Source: Klebsiella electrica
GTDB lineage: Bacteria > Pseudomonadota > Gammaproteobacteria > Enterobacterales > Enterobacteriaceae
Direction: 5' to 3'
NCBI RefSeq assembly: GCF_006711645.1
Contig: NZ_CP041247.1
Span: 496,001-560,000, forward strand
Length of the DNA: 64,000 bases
Below the pieces are notes generated by a model that was given only the letters and a program-made list of their open reading frames with translations, did no database searches and was not told the origin of the DNA. Shown here one piece after another: positions 1 to 10,078 of the stretch; the stretch's first letter is position 1; each line of letters starts with the position of its first letter. The position numbers and the translations under genes are program-made.

Positions 1-642
1 GCGATGTATCAGCAGGCGGTCAGTCAGGCCAGTATCGTTGGGCTGTGCGTGGGGACTCGTCCTGACTGCGTTCCGGAGGCGGTATTAGATCTGCTCAGCG
101 GCTATCGGGAACAGGGCTACGAAGTGTGGCTGGAGCTTGGCTTACAGACCGCGCATGACAAAACGCTGCGGCGGATTAATCGCGGTCATGATTTTGCCTG
201 TTATCAGCGCACGACCCGTCTGGCGCGAGAGCGCGGGCTGAAGGTCTGCACACATTTGATTGTCGGGTTACCGGGCGAGGCGCAGAGCCATTGCCTGCAA
301 ATGCTGGAACAGGTTGTGGATACCGGCGTGGATGGCATCAAACTGCATCCGCTGCATATTGTCACCGGCAGTACGATGGCCAAAGCCTGGCAGGCGGGGC
401 GGTTGACGGCGATTGCGCTGGATGAGTATACGGTCACGGTCGGGGAGATGATTCGCCACACCCCGCCTGAGGTTATCTATCACCGTATTTCCGCCAGCGC
501 CCGGCGTCCGACGCTACTGGCCCCCCTGTGGTGCGAGAACCGCTGGACCGGGATGGTTGAACTGGACCGCTATCTCAATCAACACGGCGTGCAGGGCTCG
601 GCGCTGGGACGAGCCTGGGTACCGCGCGCGGTTTTAGAGTAG
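1..642 (+). CDS. yhcC: YhcC radical SAM protein, 3' part
   Basis: This is the C-terminal part of a radical SAM protein that matches E. coli YhcC. The frame is already open at the first base, so the in-frame ATG at 4 is an internal methionine. About 210 of roughly 309 residues are present. The N-terminal region that should hold the CxxxCxxC iron-sulphur motif lies outside the window. The visible part has the LELGLQTAHDKTL and THLIVGLPGE stretches typical of the family core. Its substrate is unknown. It ends 84 bp before arcB on the same strand. Confidence 0.9.
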   Translation, partial: AMYQQAVSQASIVGLCVGTRPDCVPEAVLDLLSGYREQGYEVWLELGLQTAHDKTLRRINRGHDFACYQRTTRLARERGLKVCTHLIVGLPGEAQSHCLQMLEQVVDTGVDGIKLHPLHIVTGSTMAKAWQAGRLTAIALDEYTVTVGEMIRHTPPEVIYHRISASARRPTLLAPLWCENRWTGMVELDRYLNQHGVQGSALGRAWVPRAVLE

Positions 643-726
643 TGGCGCCCGCATTTTTCGCACAACTTACAGCGTATTGCTCAGAATTGAGTATTATTGT
701 GCGGAGTTGTCGCGAAGGAATCCCTT

Positions 727-3066
727 ATGAAGCAAATTCGTATGCTGGCGCAGTACTATGTCGACCTGATGATGAAGCTGGGTCTGGTGCGTTTTTCCAT
801 GCTGCTCGCCCTCGCCCTGGTGGTGCTGGCGATTGTGGTACAGATGGCCGTCACGATGGTTCTGCATGGCCAGGTTGAGAGCATCGACGTTATCCGCTCT
901 ATCTTCTTTGGTCTGCTGATAACCCCCTGGGCGGTCTACTTTTTGTCGGTGGTGGTGGAGCAACTGGAAGAGTCGCGGCAGCGTCTTACCCGGCTGGTGG
1001 AAAAACTCGAGGAGATGCGTGAGCGCGACCTGCAGCTTAACGTGCAGCTCAAAGATAATATCGCGCAGCTCAATCAGGAGATTGGCGAACGTGAGAAAGC
1101 GGAAGCTGAGCGCGAGACGACGCTGGAACAGCTGAAAATTGAGATGAAAGAGCGCGAAGAGACGCAAATTCAGCTGGAGCAGCAATCCTCCTTCCTCCGT
1201 TCTTTCCTTGATGCCTCGCCGGATCTGGTATTCTATCGCAATGAAGACAAAGAGTTTTCTGGCTGCAACCGGGCAATGGAACTGCTGACCGGGAAAAGCG
1301 AAAAGCAGCTTATCCACCTGAAACCTCAGGATGTCTATAACGAAGAAGCGGCGGTTAAAGTGCTGGAGACTGACGAAAAAGTTTTCCGCCATAATGTATC
1401 GCTGACCTACGAGCAGTGGCTGGATTATCCGGACGGGCGTAAAGCCTGTTTTGAAATCCGCAAGGTTCCTTACTATGACCGCGTCGGCAAGCGCCGTGGA
1501 CTGATGGGCTTTGGCCGCGATATTACCGAACGTAAGCGCTACCAGGATGCGCTGGAGCGCGCCAGCCGTGATAAGACCACCTTCATCTCAACGATCAGCC
1601 ACGAACTGCGCACGCCGCTTAACGGCATCGTGGGACTGAGCCGTATCTTGCTGGATACCGAGCTGAGCGGCGAGCAGGAAAAATACCTCAAAACCATCCA
1701 TGTCTCCGCGGTGACGCTGGGGAATATCTTCAACGATATTATCGACATGGATAAAATGGAGCGCCGTAAAGTCCAGCTGGATAACCAGCAGGTCGATTTC
1801 ACCGGTTTCCTTGCCGATCTGGAAAACCTCTCCGGCCTGCAGGCGCAGCAGAAAGGTCTGCGCTTCCTCCTGGAACCGACGCTGCCGCTGCCACATAAAG
1901 TGGTGACCGACGGGACGCGTCTGCGGCAGATTTTGTGGAACCTCATCAGTAATGCGGTGAAATTCACGCCGCAGGGGGGAAATGTCACCGTCCGCGTTCG
2001 CTACGATGAAGGCGATATCCTGCATTTTGAAGTGGAAGACTCCGGTATCGGCATTCCCGAAGCCGAGCAGGATAAGATCTTCGCCATGTATTATCAGGTG
2101 AAAGACAGCCACGGCGGCAAGCCTGCGACGGGCACCGGGATCGGTCTTGCCGTATCGCGTCGTCTGGCGCGCAATATGGGCGGCGATATTAATGTCTCCA
2201 GCCAACCGGGTCTGGGAGCCACATTTACGCTGACCGTGCATGCGCCGGCGGTGGCGGAAGAAGTGGAAGATATGCTGACTGAAGATGAGATGCCCCTGCC
2301 GGCGCTGAACGTGCTGCTGGTCGAGGATATCGAGCTCAACGTGATTGTGGCGCGCTCGGTGCTGGAGAAGTTGGGTAACAGCGTCGATGTGGCGATGACC
2401 GGTAAGGCCGCGCTGGAGATGTTTAAACCGGGCGAGTACGACCTGGTGCTGCTGGATATCCAGCTGCCGGACATGACGGGCCTGGATATTTCGCGTCATC
2501 TTAAGCAGCACTTTGCCGCCGATGACCTACCGCCGCTGGTGGCCCTCACCGCCAACGTGCTGAAGAATAAAAAAGAGTATCTCGATGCCGGAATGGACGA
2601 CGTCCTGAGTAAACCACTATCGGTACCGGCGCTGACGGCCATGATTAAAAAATTCTGGGATTCGCCGGAGGAGGATGAGTGCGAAATGCCGACCGTGGAT
2701 GTGAGTAAATCGGCGTCCGTGCTGGATATTCCGATGCTTGAGCAGTATATCGAGCTGGTGGGGCCAAAGCTTATCAACGATGGCCTTGCGGTTTTCGAGA
2801 GGATGATGCCGGGCTATATGGCGGTGCTGGAGTCCAACCTGACCGCCCGCGACCAGAAAGGGATCGTCGATGAAGGGCATAAAATTAAAGGCGCGGCGGG
2901 GTCGATTGGCCTGCGGCATATTCAACAGCTGGGACAGCAGATTCAGACTCCGGACCTGCCGGCATGGTCAGATAACGTTGGTGAATGGGTTGAAGAGATG
3001 AAATCCGAGTGGCAAAACGATGTGGCGGTGCTGAAAGCATGGGTTGCGGCGGCACATAAAAAATGA
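727..3066 (+). CDS. arcB: Aerobic respiration control sensor kinase ArcB
   Basis: This is a tripartite hybrid histidine kinase of 779 residues that senses quinone redox state and phosphorylates ArcA. Two membrane segments lie at about 22-45 and 58-78, followed by a leucine-rich coiled coil, a PAS domain at about 155-275, the kinase core, a receiver and an Hpt domain. The phosphorelay residues are visible as His292 (SHELRTP), Asp577 (LLDIQLPD) and His718 (EGHKIKGAAG). The redox-active cysteines of E. coli ArcB, Cys180 and Cys241, are both conserved. The start at 727 is preceded by AAGGA; an upstream in-frame ATG at 697 would add ten residues unlike the family. A GC-rich hairpin follows the stop at about 3067-3083. 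Confidence 0.98.
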   Translation: MKQIRMLAQYYVDLMMKLGLVRFSMLLALALVVLAIVVQMAVTMVLHGQVESIDVIRSIFFGLLITPWAVYFLSVVVEQLEESRQRLTRLVEKLEEMRERDLQLNVQLKDNIAQLNQEIGEREKAEAERETTLEQLKIEMKEREETQIQLEQQSSFLRSFLDASPDLVFYRNEDKEFSGCNRAMELLTGKSEKQLIHLKPQDVYNEEAAVKVLETDEKVFRHNVSLTYEQWLDYPDGRKACFEIRKVPYYDRVGKRRGLMGFGRDITERKRYQDALERASRDKTTFISTISHELRTPLNGIVGLSRILLDTELSGEQEKYLKTIHVSAVTLGNIFNDIIDMDKMERRKVQLDNQQVDFTGFLADLENLSGLQAQQKGLRFLLEPTLPLPHKVVTDGTRLRQILWNLISNAVKFTPQGGNVTVRVRYDEGDILHFEVEDSGIGIPEAEQDKIFAMYYQVKDSHGGKPATGTGIGLAVSRRLARNMGGDINVSSQPGLGATFTLTVHAPAVAEEVEDMLTEDEMPLPALNVLLVEDIELNVIVARSVLEKLGNSVDVAMTGKAALEMFKPGEYDLVLLDIQLPDMTGLDISRHLKQHFAADDLPPLVALTANVLKNKKEYLDAGMDDVLSKPLSVPALTAMIKKFWDSPEEDECEMPTVDVSKSASVLDIPMLEQYIELVGPKLINDGLAVFERMMPGYMAVLESNLTARDQKGIVDEGHKIKGAAGSIGLRHIQQLGQQIQTPDLPAWSDNVGEWVEEMKSEWQNDVAVLKAWVAAAHKK

Positions 3067-3298
3067 CCCCGGATAAACCGGGGTGCGCGAATACTGCGCC
3101 AACACCAGGGAACTGCTTGTTGCGCCAGAATTTTTAGAGATATTTTTACGTAGCGCAACCTGAGGATTTAGTTTGCTCGCTCATTAAGATAGCAAACCTT
3201 AAATAATTTGTTACGTGAATCAGTAAAATATGTGAAGCAATGCGTGTAAATCAAAATTTTTGACTGGTTTCAGCAAGTTGCACTAAGGAGTTGGCGGT

Positions 3299-3952
3299 AT
3301 GAAAAAGATTGGCGTGGTATTGAGCGGCTGTGGCGTCTATGACGGAACGGAGATCCATGAAGCGGTCATCACCCTGTTAGCGATCGCCCGTAGCGGCGCA
3401 CAGGCCGTCTGTTTCGCGCCGGATAAAGCGCAAACGGACGTGATCAATCACCTGACCGGTGAGCCGATGGCTGAAAGCCGCAACGTTCTGGTTGAGGCCG
3501 CGCGTATTGCCCGTGGCGATATCCAGCCTCTGGCCGCGGCCCGGGCTGAAGACCTGGATGCGTTGATTGTCCCCGGTGGATTTGGTGCGGCGAAGAACCT
3601 CAGCAATTTTGCCTCGCAAGGGGCTGAATGCGTGGTCGATAGCGACCTGAAAGCGTTGACGCTGGCGATGCACGAGGCGGGCAAACCCCTGGGCTTTATG
3701 TGTATCGCCCCGGCGCTGCTGCCAAAAATTTTCCCGATCCCGCTGCGGATAACCATCGGCACCGATCTTGATACCGCTGAGGTGGTGGAGGAGATGGGCG
3801 CAGAACACGTTCCTTGCCCGGTCGATGATATCGTCGTCGATGAAGAGCATAAGGTGGTGACGACCCCGGCCTGGATGCTGGCGCAGAACATTGCGGAAGC
3901 GGCAAGCGGGATTGAGAAGCTGGTGGCCCGTGTACTGGTTCTGACTGCATGA
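3299..3952 (+). CDS. elbB: DJ-1/PfpI-family protein ElbB (glyoxalase-like)
   Basis: This is a 217-residue protein of the DJ-1/PfpI class I glutamine-amidotransferase-like superfamily, the same length as E. coli ElbB (SCRP-27A/YhbL). The family fold is seen in [15 protein letters not shown] at the N-terminus and [13 protein letters not shown] in the middle. The nucleophile-elbow cysteine is in [11 protein letters not shown]. coli ElbB has reported weak glyoxalase activity, and its physiological role is unclear. An AGGAG ribosome-binding site precedes the ATG. The stop overlaps the mtgA start as ATGA, which implies coupled translation. Confidence 0.95.
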   Translation: MKKIGVVLSGCGVYDGTEIHEAVITLLAIARSGAQAVCFAPDKAQTDVINHLTGEPMAESRNVLVEAARIARGDIQPLAAARAEDLDALIVPGGFGAAKNLSNFASQGAECVVDSDLKALTLAMHEAGKPLGFMCIAPALLPKIFPIPLRITIGTDLDTAEVVEEMGAEHVPCPVDDIVVDEEHKVVTTPAWMLAQNIAEAASGIEKLVARVLVLTA

Positions 3953-4674
3953 GCGTGCGTTCGGCCCCGTTGCGAATGATTAAACGTCTTTTATTGCGCA
4001 TTCTGCTGATTGCGGCGGCTTTTTGGGGAGGCGGCATCGCGCTCTTTAGCATTCTGCCGGTGCCGTTTTCAGCCGTGATGCTCGAGCGGCAAGTTGGCGC
4101 ATGGCTGAGCGGTAATTTTCAGTATGTCGCCCATTCCGACTGGGTCGGGATGGACGAGATCTCGCCGTGGATGGGGCTGGCGGCCATCGCCGCGGAGGAT
4201 CAAAAATTCCCCGAGCACTGGGGTTTTGATGTCTCAGCGATAGAAAAAGCGCTGGCGCACAATGAACGTCAGGAAAACCGCGTGCGCGGCGCCTCCACGC
4301 TCTCGCAGCAAACGGCGAAAAACCTGTTCTTGTGGGATGGCCGCAGCTGGTTGCGCAAAGGGCTGGAGGCCGGGTTAACGGTAGGCATCGAGACGGTGTG
4401 GAGTAAAAAACGGATTCTGACCGTCTACCTGAATATCGCTGAGTTTGGTGAAGGGACGTTCGGCGTCGAAGCGGCATCACAGCGCTACTTTCATAAGCCA
4501 GCGAGTCAGTTAACCGCTTCTGAAGCGGCGCTCCTGGCGGCGGTATTACCCAATCCGATCCGCTTTCGCGCCGATGCGCCGTCCGGCTATGTTCGCAGTC
4601 GGCAGGCGTGGATCCTGCGTCAGATGCGTCAGCTAGGCGGAGAAGAATTTATGCAGGTGAACAGGCTGAAGTGA
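3949..4674 (+). CDS. mtgA: Monofunctional peptidoglycan glycosyltransferase MtgA
   Basis: This is a 241-residue GT51 enzyme that polymerises lipid II glycan strands and has no transpeptidase domain. One N-terminal membrane anchor lies at about residues 10-38. The catalytic glutamate is in [12 protein letters not shown]. The further family motifs [13 protein letters not shown] and [14 protein letters not shown] are present. It overlaps elbB by 4 bp and ends 61 bp from the convergent ptsO gene. Confidence 0.97.
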   Translation: MSVRSAPLRMIKRLLLRILLIAAAFWGGGIALFSILPVPFSAVMLERQVGAWLSGNFQYVAHSDWVGMDEISPWMGLAAIAAEDQKFPEHWGFDVSAIEKALAHNERQENRVRGASTLSQQTAKNLFLWDGRSWLRKGLEAGLTVGIETVWSKKRILTVYLNIAEFGEGTFGVEAASQRYFHKPASQLTASEAALLAAVLPNPIRFRADAPSGYVRSRQAWILRQMRQLGGEEFMQVNRLK

Positions 4675-4694
4675 GGCGGCAGCGGAAACAATAG

Positions 4695-4720
4695 CCCCGG
4701 TCAGCGTCGCGCCGCCGGGG
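4695..4720. terminator. Hairpin between convergent mtgA and ptsO
   Basis: CCCCGG at 4695-4700 can pair with CCGGGG at 4715-4720 across a GC-rich loop in the 61-bp gap. There is no clear T tract on either side, so it may be an mRNA 3'-end stabiliser rather than an intrinsic terminator. Confidence 0.35.
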
Positions 4721-4735
4721 ACGAGGCAGGAATGC

Positions 4736-5008
4736 TTAGTCTTCGTCAAAACCGGCGTTGAACAGCGCAATAACCGCCGCCAGCGCCTCGACTTCCTGCG
4801 GGCCGTTGGCTTCAATCTCGATTTGCCGACCTTTGGCTGAGTCGAGCATGAGTAGGGCAATCACGCTATTGGCTTCCGCTTCCGTCCCCTCGTCGTTGCG
4901 CAGCAGGACTTCCGCATCATAATTTTGCATCAGTTCAAACAGCTTCATCGCCGGGCGGGCATGCATCCCCAGCTTATTGGTGATTTCAACGATCTGCTTT
5001 ACGGTCAT
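4736..5008 (-). CDS. ptsO: Phosphocarrier protein NPr of the nitrogen PTS
   Basis: This is a 90-residue HPr-like protein that passes phosphate from EI-Ntr (PtsP) to EIIA-Ntr (PtsN). The phosphorylatable histidine is His16 in GMHARPA, and the regulatory serine region falls near residue 48. It ends the rpoN operon and overlaps the rapZ stop by 4 bp. The protein is soluble and acidic at its C-terminus. Confidence 0.97.
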   Translation of the reverse strand: MTVKQIVEITNKLGMHARPAMKLFELMQNYDAEVLLRNDEGTEAEANSVIALLMLDSAKGRQIEIEANGPQEVEALAAVIALFNAGFDED

Positions 5009-5859
5009 GATTTGCGTTTTTCCAGCGTCCGATGGCGAGACTGCACGTTCTTACCGCGCGAGCGGAAGTAATCAGCCAGCTGTTCGGCAATGTAGACCGA
5101 ACGGTGTTTACCGCCGGTACAACCAATCGCCACCGTCAGATAGCTGCGATTATTGGTCTCCAGCATCGGTAACCATAGCTCAAGATAGCTGCGGGTCTGG
5201 TAAATAAAATTGTGAACTTCCGTGTGTCGGTCAAGGAAGGCGGCCACCGGCTTATCCAGACCGGTCATTGGACGCAGTTTCGGATCCCAGTGCGGGTTTG
5301 GCAGGAAGCGGACGTCAAAGACATAATCGGCATCAATCGGGATACCGTGCTTAAAGCCAAAGGATTCAAAGACCATAGTCAGCTCACGTTCGCGCTTGCC
5401 GAGCAGGCGGGTACGTAGCATTTCTGCCAGCTCATGTACCGACATCTCTGAAGTGTCGACGATCAGGTCGGCGCGGGAACGCAGCGGTTCCAGCAGCGCG
5501 CTCTCTTCGTCAATGGCGCTTTCCAGCGACAGGTTTTTACTTGAGAGCGGATGCAGACGACGGGTGTCGCTGTAGCGGCGAATCAGCGTATTGCGGTCAG
5601 CATCAAGGAACAGTAGCTGAGGGGAAAATGCCTCAGGCAGGTTTTTCATCGCCTGTTCAAAGATCTCTGGCGATTCCGGCATGTTACGCACATCAATGCT
5701 GACGGCGGCAGAGATGTTTCTGTCGGCCAGCGATCTCGCCAGTTCAGGCAACAGCACTACCGGCAGGTTATCCACGCAGTAGAAGCCCATATCTTCCAGC
5801 GCCCGCAGAGCGACGGATTTCCCCGAGCCTGAGCGGCCGCTGACGATCATCAGTACCAT
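5005..5859 (-). CDS. rapZ: RNase adapter protein RapZ
   Basis: This 284-residue protein is the RNA-binding adapter that delivers sRNA GlmZ to RNase E and so controls glucosamine-6-phosphate synthase. Walker A is GRSGSGKS at residues 8-15. The C-terminal domain carries GCTGGKHRS and the basic tail [17 protein letters not shown] that binds RNA. Its position between ptsN and ptsO is the conserved one. glmM at about 29 kb in this window works in the same amino-sugar pathway. It overlaps ptsO by 4 bp. Confidence 0.97.
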   Translation of the reverse strand: MVLMIVSGRSGSGKSVALRALEDMGFYCVDNLPVVLLPELARSLADRNISAAVSIDVRNMPESPEIFEQAMKNLPEAFSPQLLFLDADRNTLIRRYSDTRRLHPLSSKNLSLESAIDEESALLEPLRSRADLIVDTSEMSVHELAEMLRTRLLGKRERELTMVFESFGFKHGIPIDADYVFDVRFLPNPHWDPKLRPMTGLDKPVAAFLDRHTEVHNFIYQTRSYLELWLPMLETNNRSYLTVAIGCTGGKHRSVYIAEQLADYFRSRGKNVQSRHRTLEKRKS

Positions 5860-5904
5860 GTACCGTTTCTCCTCAGTACGATAAAGGGTAGGGGGCGACG
5901 GCGG

Positions 5905-6393
5905 TTATACGTCATCGTTGCTTCCTGCTTCGGTGATGATCTCATACAGCTCTTCATCGCTTTGCGCCGCGCGCAGGCGCCGGCAAATGGTTTTATCCGC
6001 CAGCCGTTTGGCAACCAGCGAGAGCGTATGCAGATGGGTTTTGGTCTGATCGGCCGGAACCAGAAGCGCAAACAGCAGATCGACCGGCTGGTTGTCGATG
6101 GCATCAAATGCGATCGGTGTCTCCAACTGGACAAACACGCCGACGGCGCGCAGCGTATCCTCTTCGAGTTTACCGTGCGGAATAGCAATCCCGTTGCCAA
6201 TCCCGGTACTGCCCATTTTCTCGCGGGTGAGGATCGCCTCAAACACCACCTGCGGCGGCAAACCTAACTGTTTCGCTGCCAGCTCACTGATGATTTCCAG
6301 CGCGCGCTTTTTGCTCTGGCAGTGAACCTGGCTACGGGTACATTCCTGATTAAGGACATTGCTCAGTTGTAGAGCCGAATCGTTGTTCATCAT
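5905..6393 (-). CDS. ptsN: Nitrogen-regulatory EIIA-Ntr (PtsN)
   Basis: This is a 162-residue EIIA-fructose/mannitol-type protein, the terminal phosphate acceptor of PTS-Ntr, which regulates potassium transport and other targets in E. coli. The phosphorylation site is His73 in GIAIPHGK. The start is placed at the first of two adjacent ATG codons (6391-6393), preceded by AGGTGA at a suitable distance. The frame is open to 6465, but the extra 24 residues do not match the family. It lies 72 bp downstream of hpf. Confidence 0.96.
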   Translation of the reverse strand: MMNNDSALQLSNVLNQECTRSQVHCQSKKRALEIISELAAKQLGLPPQVVFEAILTREKMGSTGIGNGIAIPHGKLEEDTLRAVGVFVQLETPIAFDAIDNQPVDLLFALLVPADQTKTHLHTLSLVAKRLADKTICRRLRAAQSDEELYEIITEAGSNDDV

Positions 6394-6465
6394 AATTTCA
6401 CCTGAGCGCGTCCCTTGCCGGCTACCGATAAAAGCCAGCAGCAGGCAAGGGCGACGCCCGGACAA

Positions 6466-6753
6466 TTAGTGTTGTTTTAGTTTATCTTTATGTTTTGTTA
6501 GCTGTCTTGCCAGCTTATCGATGAGTCCATCGATAGCGGCATACATATCCTGCCCTTCCGCACTGGCATGGATTTCGCCACCGTTGACATGCAGATTGGC
6601 GTCCGCAATTTGCGTCACCTTCTCTACTTTTAACACAATATAGACCTGATTGATCCTGTCGAAAAACTGCTCCAGTTTGCTGAACTTCGCATTAACGAAT
6701 TCACGCAGTGCAGGGGTTATTTCGACGTTGTGTCCTGTAATGTTGAGCTGCAT
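6466..6753 (-). CDS. hpf: Ribosome hibernation promoting factor HPF
   Basis: This is a 95-residue short-form HPF (YhbH) of the RaiA/HPF family. In E. coli it converts 90S ribosome dimers to inactive 100S dimers in stationary phase. The sequence MQLNITGHNVEITPALREFV and the basic KLARQLTKHKDKLKQH tail are characteristic. A strong AAGGAAG ribosome-binding site precedes the start. The gene lies 22 bp after rpoN, in the usual operon order. Confidence 0.97.
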   Translation of the reverse strand: MQLNITGHNVEITPALREFVNAKFSKLEQFFDRINQVYIVLKVEKVTQIADANLHVNGGEIHASAEGQDMYAAIDGLIDKLARQLTKHKDKLKQH

Positions 6754-6775
6754 AGTGTCTTCCTTATCGGTTGTA

Positions 6776-8209
6776 TCAAACCAGTTGTTTACGCTGGTTA
6801 GATGGCGGAATGGATAAAGACTCTCGGTACTTAGCGACGGTACGACGTGCCACCATAATACCCTGTTCAGACAGGAGGGTGGTCAGCTTACTGTCACTCA
6901 ACGGCTTCGCGGGATTCTCCGCGGCGATTAACTTCTTCACCAGCGCCCGAATGGCCGTCGACGATGCCTCGCCGCCGCCCTCTGTATTGACGTGGCTGGA
7001 AAAGAAATATTTCAGCTCAAAAATACCGCGCGGACTGTGCAGATATTTTTGGGTGGTCACGCGTGAAATAGTGGATTCATGCATTTCGACGGCCTGGGCG
7101 ATATCGGCCAGTACCATCGGTTTCATGAACTCCTCTCCTTGTTCGAAGAAGGACTGCTGCTGTTCAACGATGCAGCGGCTAACGCGCAGCAGCGTATCAT
7201 TGCGGCTTTCCAGACTCTTGATTAGCCAGCGAGCCTCCTGCAGGTTGCTGCGGATAAACTGGCTGTCTGCATCATTGCGCGCGCTGTTGCCCATGGCCGC
7301 ATAATGCTGGTTGATCTTCAGGCGTGGGATGCTGTCGGAGTTAAGCTCCACGACCCAGCGGCCGCCGACCTTACGTACCAGTACGTCGGGAATGACGTAT
7401 TCCGGCTCGCCGGTCTGGATCGACTGACCGGGGCGCGGATCGAGCGACTGGATCAGATTAACCGCCTCTTTCAGCACCTCTTCTTTCAGTCGGGTGACGC
7501 GCATCAGGGAGCGGAAATCGTGGTTGGCGAGCAGATCGAGATGATCGCTGATGATAAGCCGGGCTTCTTCCAGCCACGGCGTCTCTTTGGCATATTGTGA
7601 AAGCTGAACCAGCAGACAGTCGCGCAGATCTTTTGCCGCGACGCCGACCGGGTCAAAGCGCTGGATGCGCTTAAGTACCGCTTCAACTTCTTCGAGACCA
7701 ATTTCGTCATCGTCGATACTCTCGACAATATCTTCCAGCCGAATGGTGAGGTAGCCGGTGTCATCGACGGCATCGACAATCGATGTGGCAATCGCGCGAT
7801 CGGTGTCGGTAAACGGCGTCAGTTCAACCTGCCACATCAGGTAATCCTGCAGGCTTTGGGTCGTTTCGCCTTGATAAACAGGCAGCTCGTCGTCCTGGTA
7901 ATCAACGCCGTTCCCGGACGGCGTGCCGGCGGTGTAGATTTCATCCCAGCTGGCGTCGAGCGGCAGCTCTTCCGGCATATCTTTTTGTTCAAGAGCGTCG
8001 ACGGTGTCCAGCGATTCGCGGTCCTCAACCTCTTTGGTTTCTACCTCATCGTGAAGATCGGTTTGCTCAAGCAGCGGATTACTCTCCAGCGCCTGCTGGA
8101 GTTCTTGCTGGAGTTCTAACGTGGACAGCTGCAGCAAGCGAATAGCCTGTTGCAGTTGTGGCGTCATGGCAAGCTGTTGGCTTAGCCTTAATTGCAAACC
8201 TTGCTTCAT
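6776..8209 (-). CDS. rpoN: RNA polymerase sigma-54 factor
   Basis: This is a 477-residue sigma-54 with all three expected regions. The N-terminal Gln/Leu-rich region I contains [18 protein letters not shown]. An acidic region II covers about residues 55-120. A core-binding and DNA-binding region ends in the RpoN box [12 protein letters not shown] near the C-terminus. It directs transcription of nitrogen-assimilation and other genes together with enhancer-binding ATPases. It lies 47 bp downstream of lptB, so it is probably part of the same transcript with possible internal promoters. Confidence 0.98.
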   Translation of the reverse strand: MKQGLQLRLSQQLAMTPQLQQAIRLLQLSTLELQQELQQALESNPLLEQTDLHDEVETKEVEDRESLDTVDALEQKDMPEELPLDASWDEIYTAGTPSGNGVDYQDDELPVYQGETTQSLQDYLMWQVELTPFTDTDRAIATSIVDAVDDTGYLTIRLEDIVESIDDDEIGLEEVEAVLKRIQRFDPVGVAAKDLRDCLLVQLSQYAKETPWLEEARLIISDHLDLLANHDFRSLMRVTRLKEEVLKEAVNLIQSLDPRPGQSIQTGEPEYVIPDVLVRKVGGRWVVELNSDSIPRLKINQHYAAMGNSARNDADSQFIRSNLQEARWLIKSLESRNDTLLRVSRCIVEQQQSFFEQGEEFMKPMVLADIAQAVEMHESTISRVTTQKYLHSPRGIFELKYFFSSHVNTEGGGEASSTAIRALVKKLIAAENPAKPLSDSKLTTLLSEQGIMVARRTVAKYRESLSIPPSNQRKQLV

Positions 8210-8256
8210 ATTCAGGGCTAATATCTCCGGCTAAAACGTCTGTAACCTCTACCCTA

Positions 8257-8982
8257 TCAGAGTCTGAAGTCTTCCCCAAGATACACGCGCTTAACCTGCT
8301 CGTCTTCAAGGATTTGTTGCGGTGTGCCGTGGGCTATCAGGTGACCCTGGCTGACGATATAGGCGCGTTCGCAGACGGCCAGCGTCTCCCTGACGTTATG
8401 GTCGGTGATCAGCACGCCAAGACCGCTGTCACGCAGATGCTCGATTATCCGTTTGATATCGATAACGGAAATGGGGTCAACGCCGGCGAAGGGCTCATCC
8501 AGCAGAATGAATTTCGGATTAGCGGCCAGCGCGCGGGCTATCTCAACGCGGCGGCGTTCACCGCCGGAAAGCGCCTGCCCCAGGCTGTCGCGCAGATGCT
8601 CAATATGAAATTCTTCCATCAGCTCTTTCGCGCGGTCTTCACGCTGCTCGCTGCTGAGATCGTCACGGATCTGCAAAACCGCCATTAAATTATCGTACAC
8701 GCTCAGACGGCGGAAAATAGAGGCTTCCTGCGGCAGATAGCCGATACCCCGACGCGCGCGGGCATGCAGCGGCAGCAGGCTGATATCTTCATCGTCGATG
8801 ATAATGTTGCCAGCGTCGCGCGGCACAATGCCGACCACCATGTAGAAGGTCGTGGTTTTACCGGCGCCGTTTGGCCCGAGGAGGCCAACGATCTCGCCAG
8901 AGTTCACGGTCAGACTGACATCTTCCACCACGCGGCGGCCTTTATACGCCTTGGCGAGATTCTTTGCGGTTAATGTTGCCAT
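8257..8982 (-). CDS. lptB: LPS export ABC transporter ATPase LptB
   Basis: This 241-residue cytoplasmic ATPase powers extraction of LPS from the inner membrane by LptB2FG. Walker A is GPNGAGKTT at residues 36-44, the signature is LSGGERRR and Walker B is [12 protein letters not shown]. Only 6 bp separate it from lptA, which supports tight co-expression of the transport bridge. Length and motifs match E. coli LptB. Confidence 0.98.
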   Translation of the reverse strand: MATLTAKNLAKAYKGRRVVEDVSLTVNSGEIVGLLGPNGAGKTTTFYMVVGIVPRDAGNIIIDDEDISLLPLHARARRGIGYLPQEASIFRRLSVYDNLMAVLQIRDDLSSEQREDRAKELMEEFHIEHLRDSLGQALSGGERRRVEIARALAANPKFILLDEPFAGVDPISVIDIKRIIEHLRDSGLGVLITDHNVRETLAVCERAYIVSQGHLIAHGTPQQILEDEQVKRVYLGEDFRL

Positions 8983-8988
8983 AACGAA

Positions 8989-9534
8989 TTAGTTACCCTT
9001 CTTTTGCTGGTTGGTGCTTTTGTCTTGCAGCTGCGAAGGGACCAGAATCGTCGTCACGCGTCCGCCCTTATTGCTGAACGCCTGCATTTTCTGCTCTTTG
9101 ACCAGGTAGGTGATTTTGTCGCCCTGGATGTTGCTGTCGAGCTGCTCAAGGTACGCGTTACCGGTCAGAACCACAAAATCGTTCTGTAATTCATAACGCA
9201 TTTTTGACGCGTGGCCTTTGACCGGCTTACCGTTATCCTGCATCTGGTAGAAGGTCGCCGGATTGCCATAACCGTCGATAACCTCTTTGCCTTTTTCTCC
9301 GCCTGGACGGGTTACCACCACCTTATCGGCGTTAATTTTGATGGTGCCCTGGGTGACGACCACATTGCCGGTAAACGTGACAACATTGCCCTGCATATCC
9401 AGCGACTGCTGATCGGATTCAATGTGAATCGGCTGATCGGTGTCACCGGTTTTTGCCAGTGCCGGCAGGCTGGCGGCCAGTAATGCGCTGGCGAGCGCAA
9501 TTTTAAGGCTGAGTTTGTTTGTTCTGAATTTCAT
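8989..9534 (-). CDS. lptA: Periplasmic LPS-bridge protein LptA
   Basis: This is a 181-residue OstA-like jellyroll protein that forms the periplasmic LPS bridge between LptC and LptD. A signal peptide ends in LLAASLPALA, with the mature protein starting at KTGDTDQPIH. The chosen start MKFRTNKLSL matches the family; an in-frame ATG seven codons upstream would precede the signal peptide awkwardly. The start lies inside lptC, giving a 32-bp overlap. The C-terminal KKGN tail is lysine-rich. Confidence 0.96.
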   Translation of the reverse strand: MKFRTNKLSLKIALASALLAASLPALAKTGDTDQPIHIESDQQSLDMQGNVVTFTGNVVVTQGTIKINADKVVVTRPGGEKGKEVIDGYGNPATFYQMQDNGKPVKGHASKMRYELQNDFVVLTGNAYLEQLDSNIQGDKITYLVKEQKMQAFSNKGGRVTTILVPSQLQDKSTNQQKKGN

Positions 9535-10078
9535 AAGAGGTTCTAACCTTTTCAATCAGCTCGGCATTTTTGCTGCGTAAATTTCCGCGCATTTTCAGGC
9601 CGCTGGAATTAAATGTCGTCCCGTACAACGTCACCAGGTCATCAGAGGTAACATCTTGCGTCACCAGGTTTATCTGGGCGTTATCCGTCGTAATTTTTTG
9701 CAGTTGAGAGTCAGCGGTCAACGCATTGACTTCGACGTGTCCGTAAAGATACAGCATGCGATCGTTGGTCAGTTTGGCTTTATCCGCTTTGATAGACCAG
9801 GTGGGTACCTTGTTGGTATCAAACGTGGTCATCACCGGTCGGGTGAACCACGATACCTCCTGGGCGGAAAAATAGGCCACATGTTCAGCGATTAAGCGAT
9901 AATTAAGCGCCCCTTCCGGGCTGTAAACAACGGTGTCGGTATGTTCACTGGTATAGGTCGGGTCATCAGGATTGATCTCCTGCACGGTGGTATCGTCCGT
10001 ACCCGCCAGATTCAGGCCGATCAGAATAAGCGCGACCAGCGATAGTAAAATGATAACCCAACGTCTGGTTTTACTCAT
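9503..10078 (-). CDS. lptC: LPS export protein LptC
   Basis: This is a 191-residue bitopic inner-membrane protein that links LptB2FG to LptA. One membrane segment lies at about residues 7-25 (WVIILLSLVALILIGLNLAG), followed by a periplasmic OstA-like beta domain. It overlaps kdsC by 4 bp upstream and lptA by 32 bp downstream, so translation of the three genes is likely coupled. Confidence 0.97.
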   Translation of the reverse strand: MSKTRRWVIILLSLVALILIGLNLAGTDDTTVQEINPDDPTYTSEHTDTVVYSPEGALNYRLIAEHVAYFSAQEVSWFTRPVMTTFDTNKVPTWSIKADKAKLTNDRMLYLYGHVEVNALTADSQLQKITTDNAQINLVTQDVTSDDLVTLYGTTFNSSGLKMRGNLRSKNAELIEKVRTSYEIQNKQTQP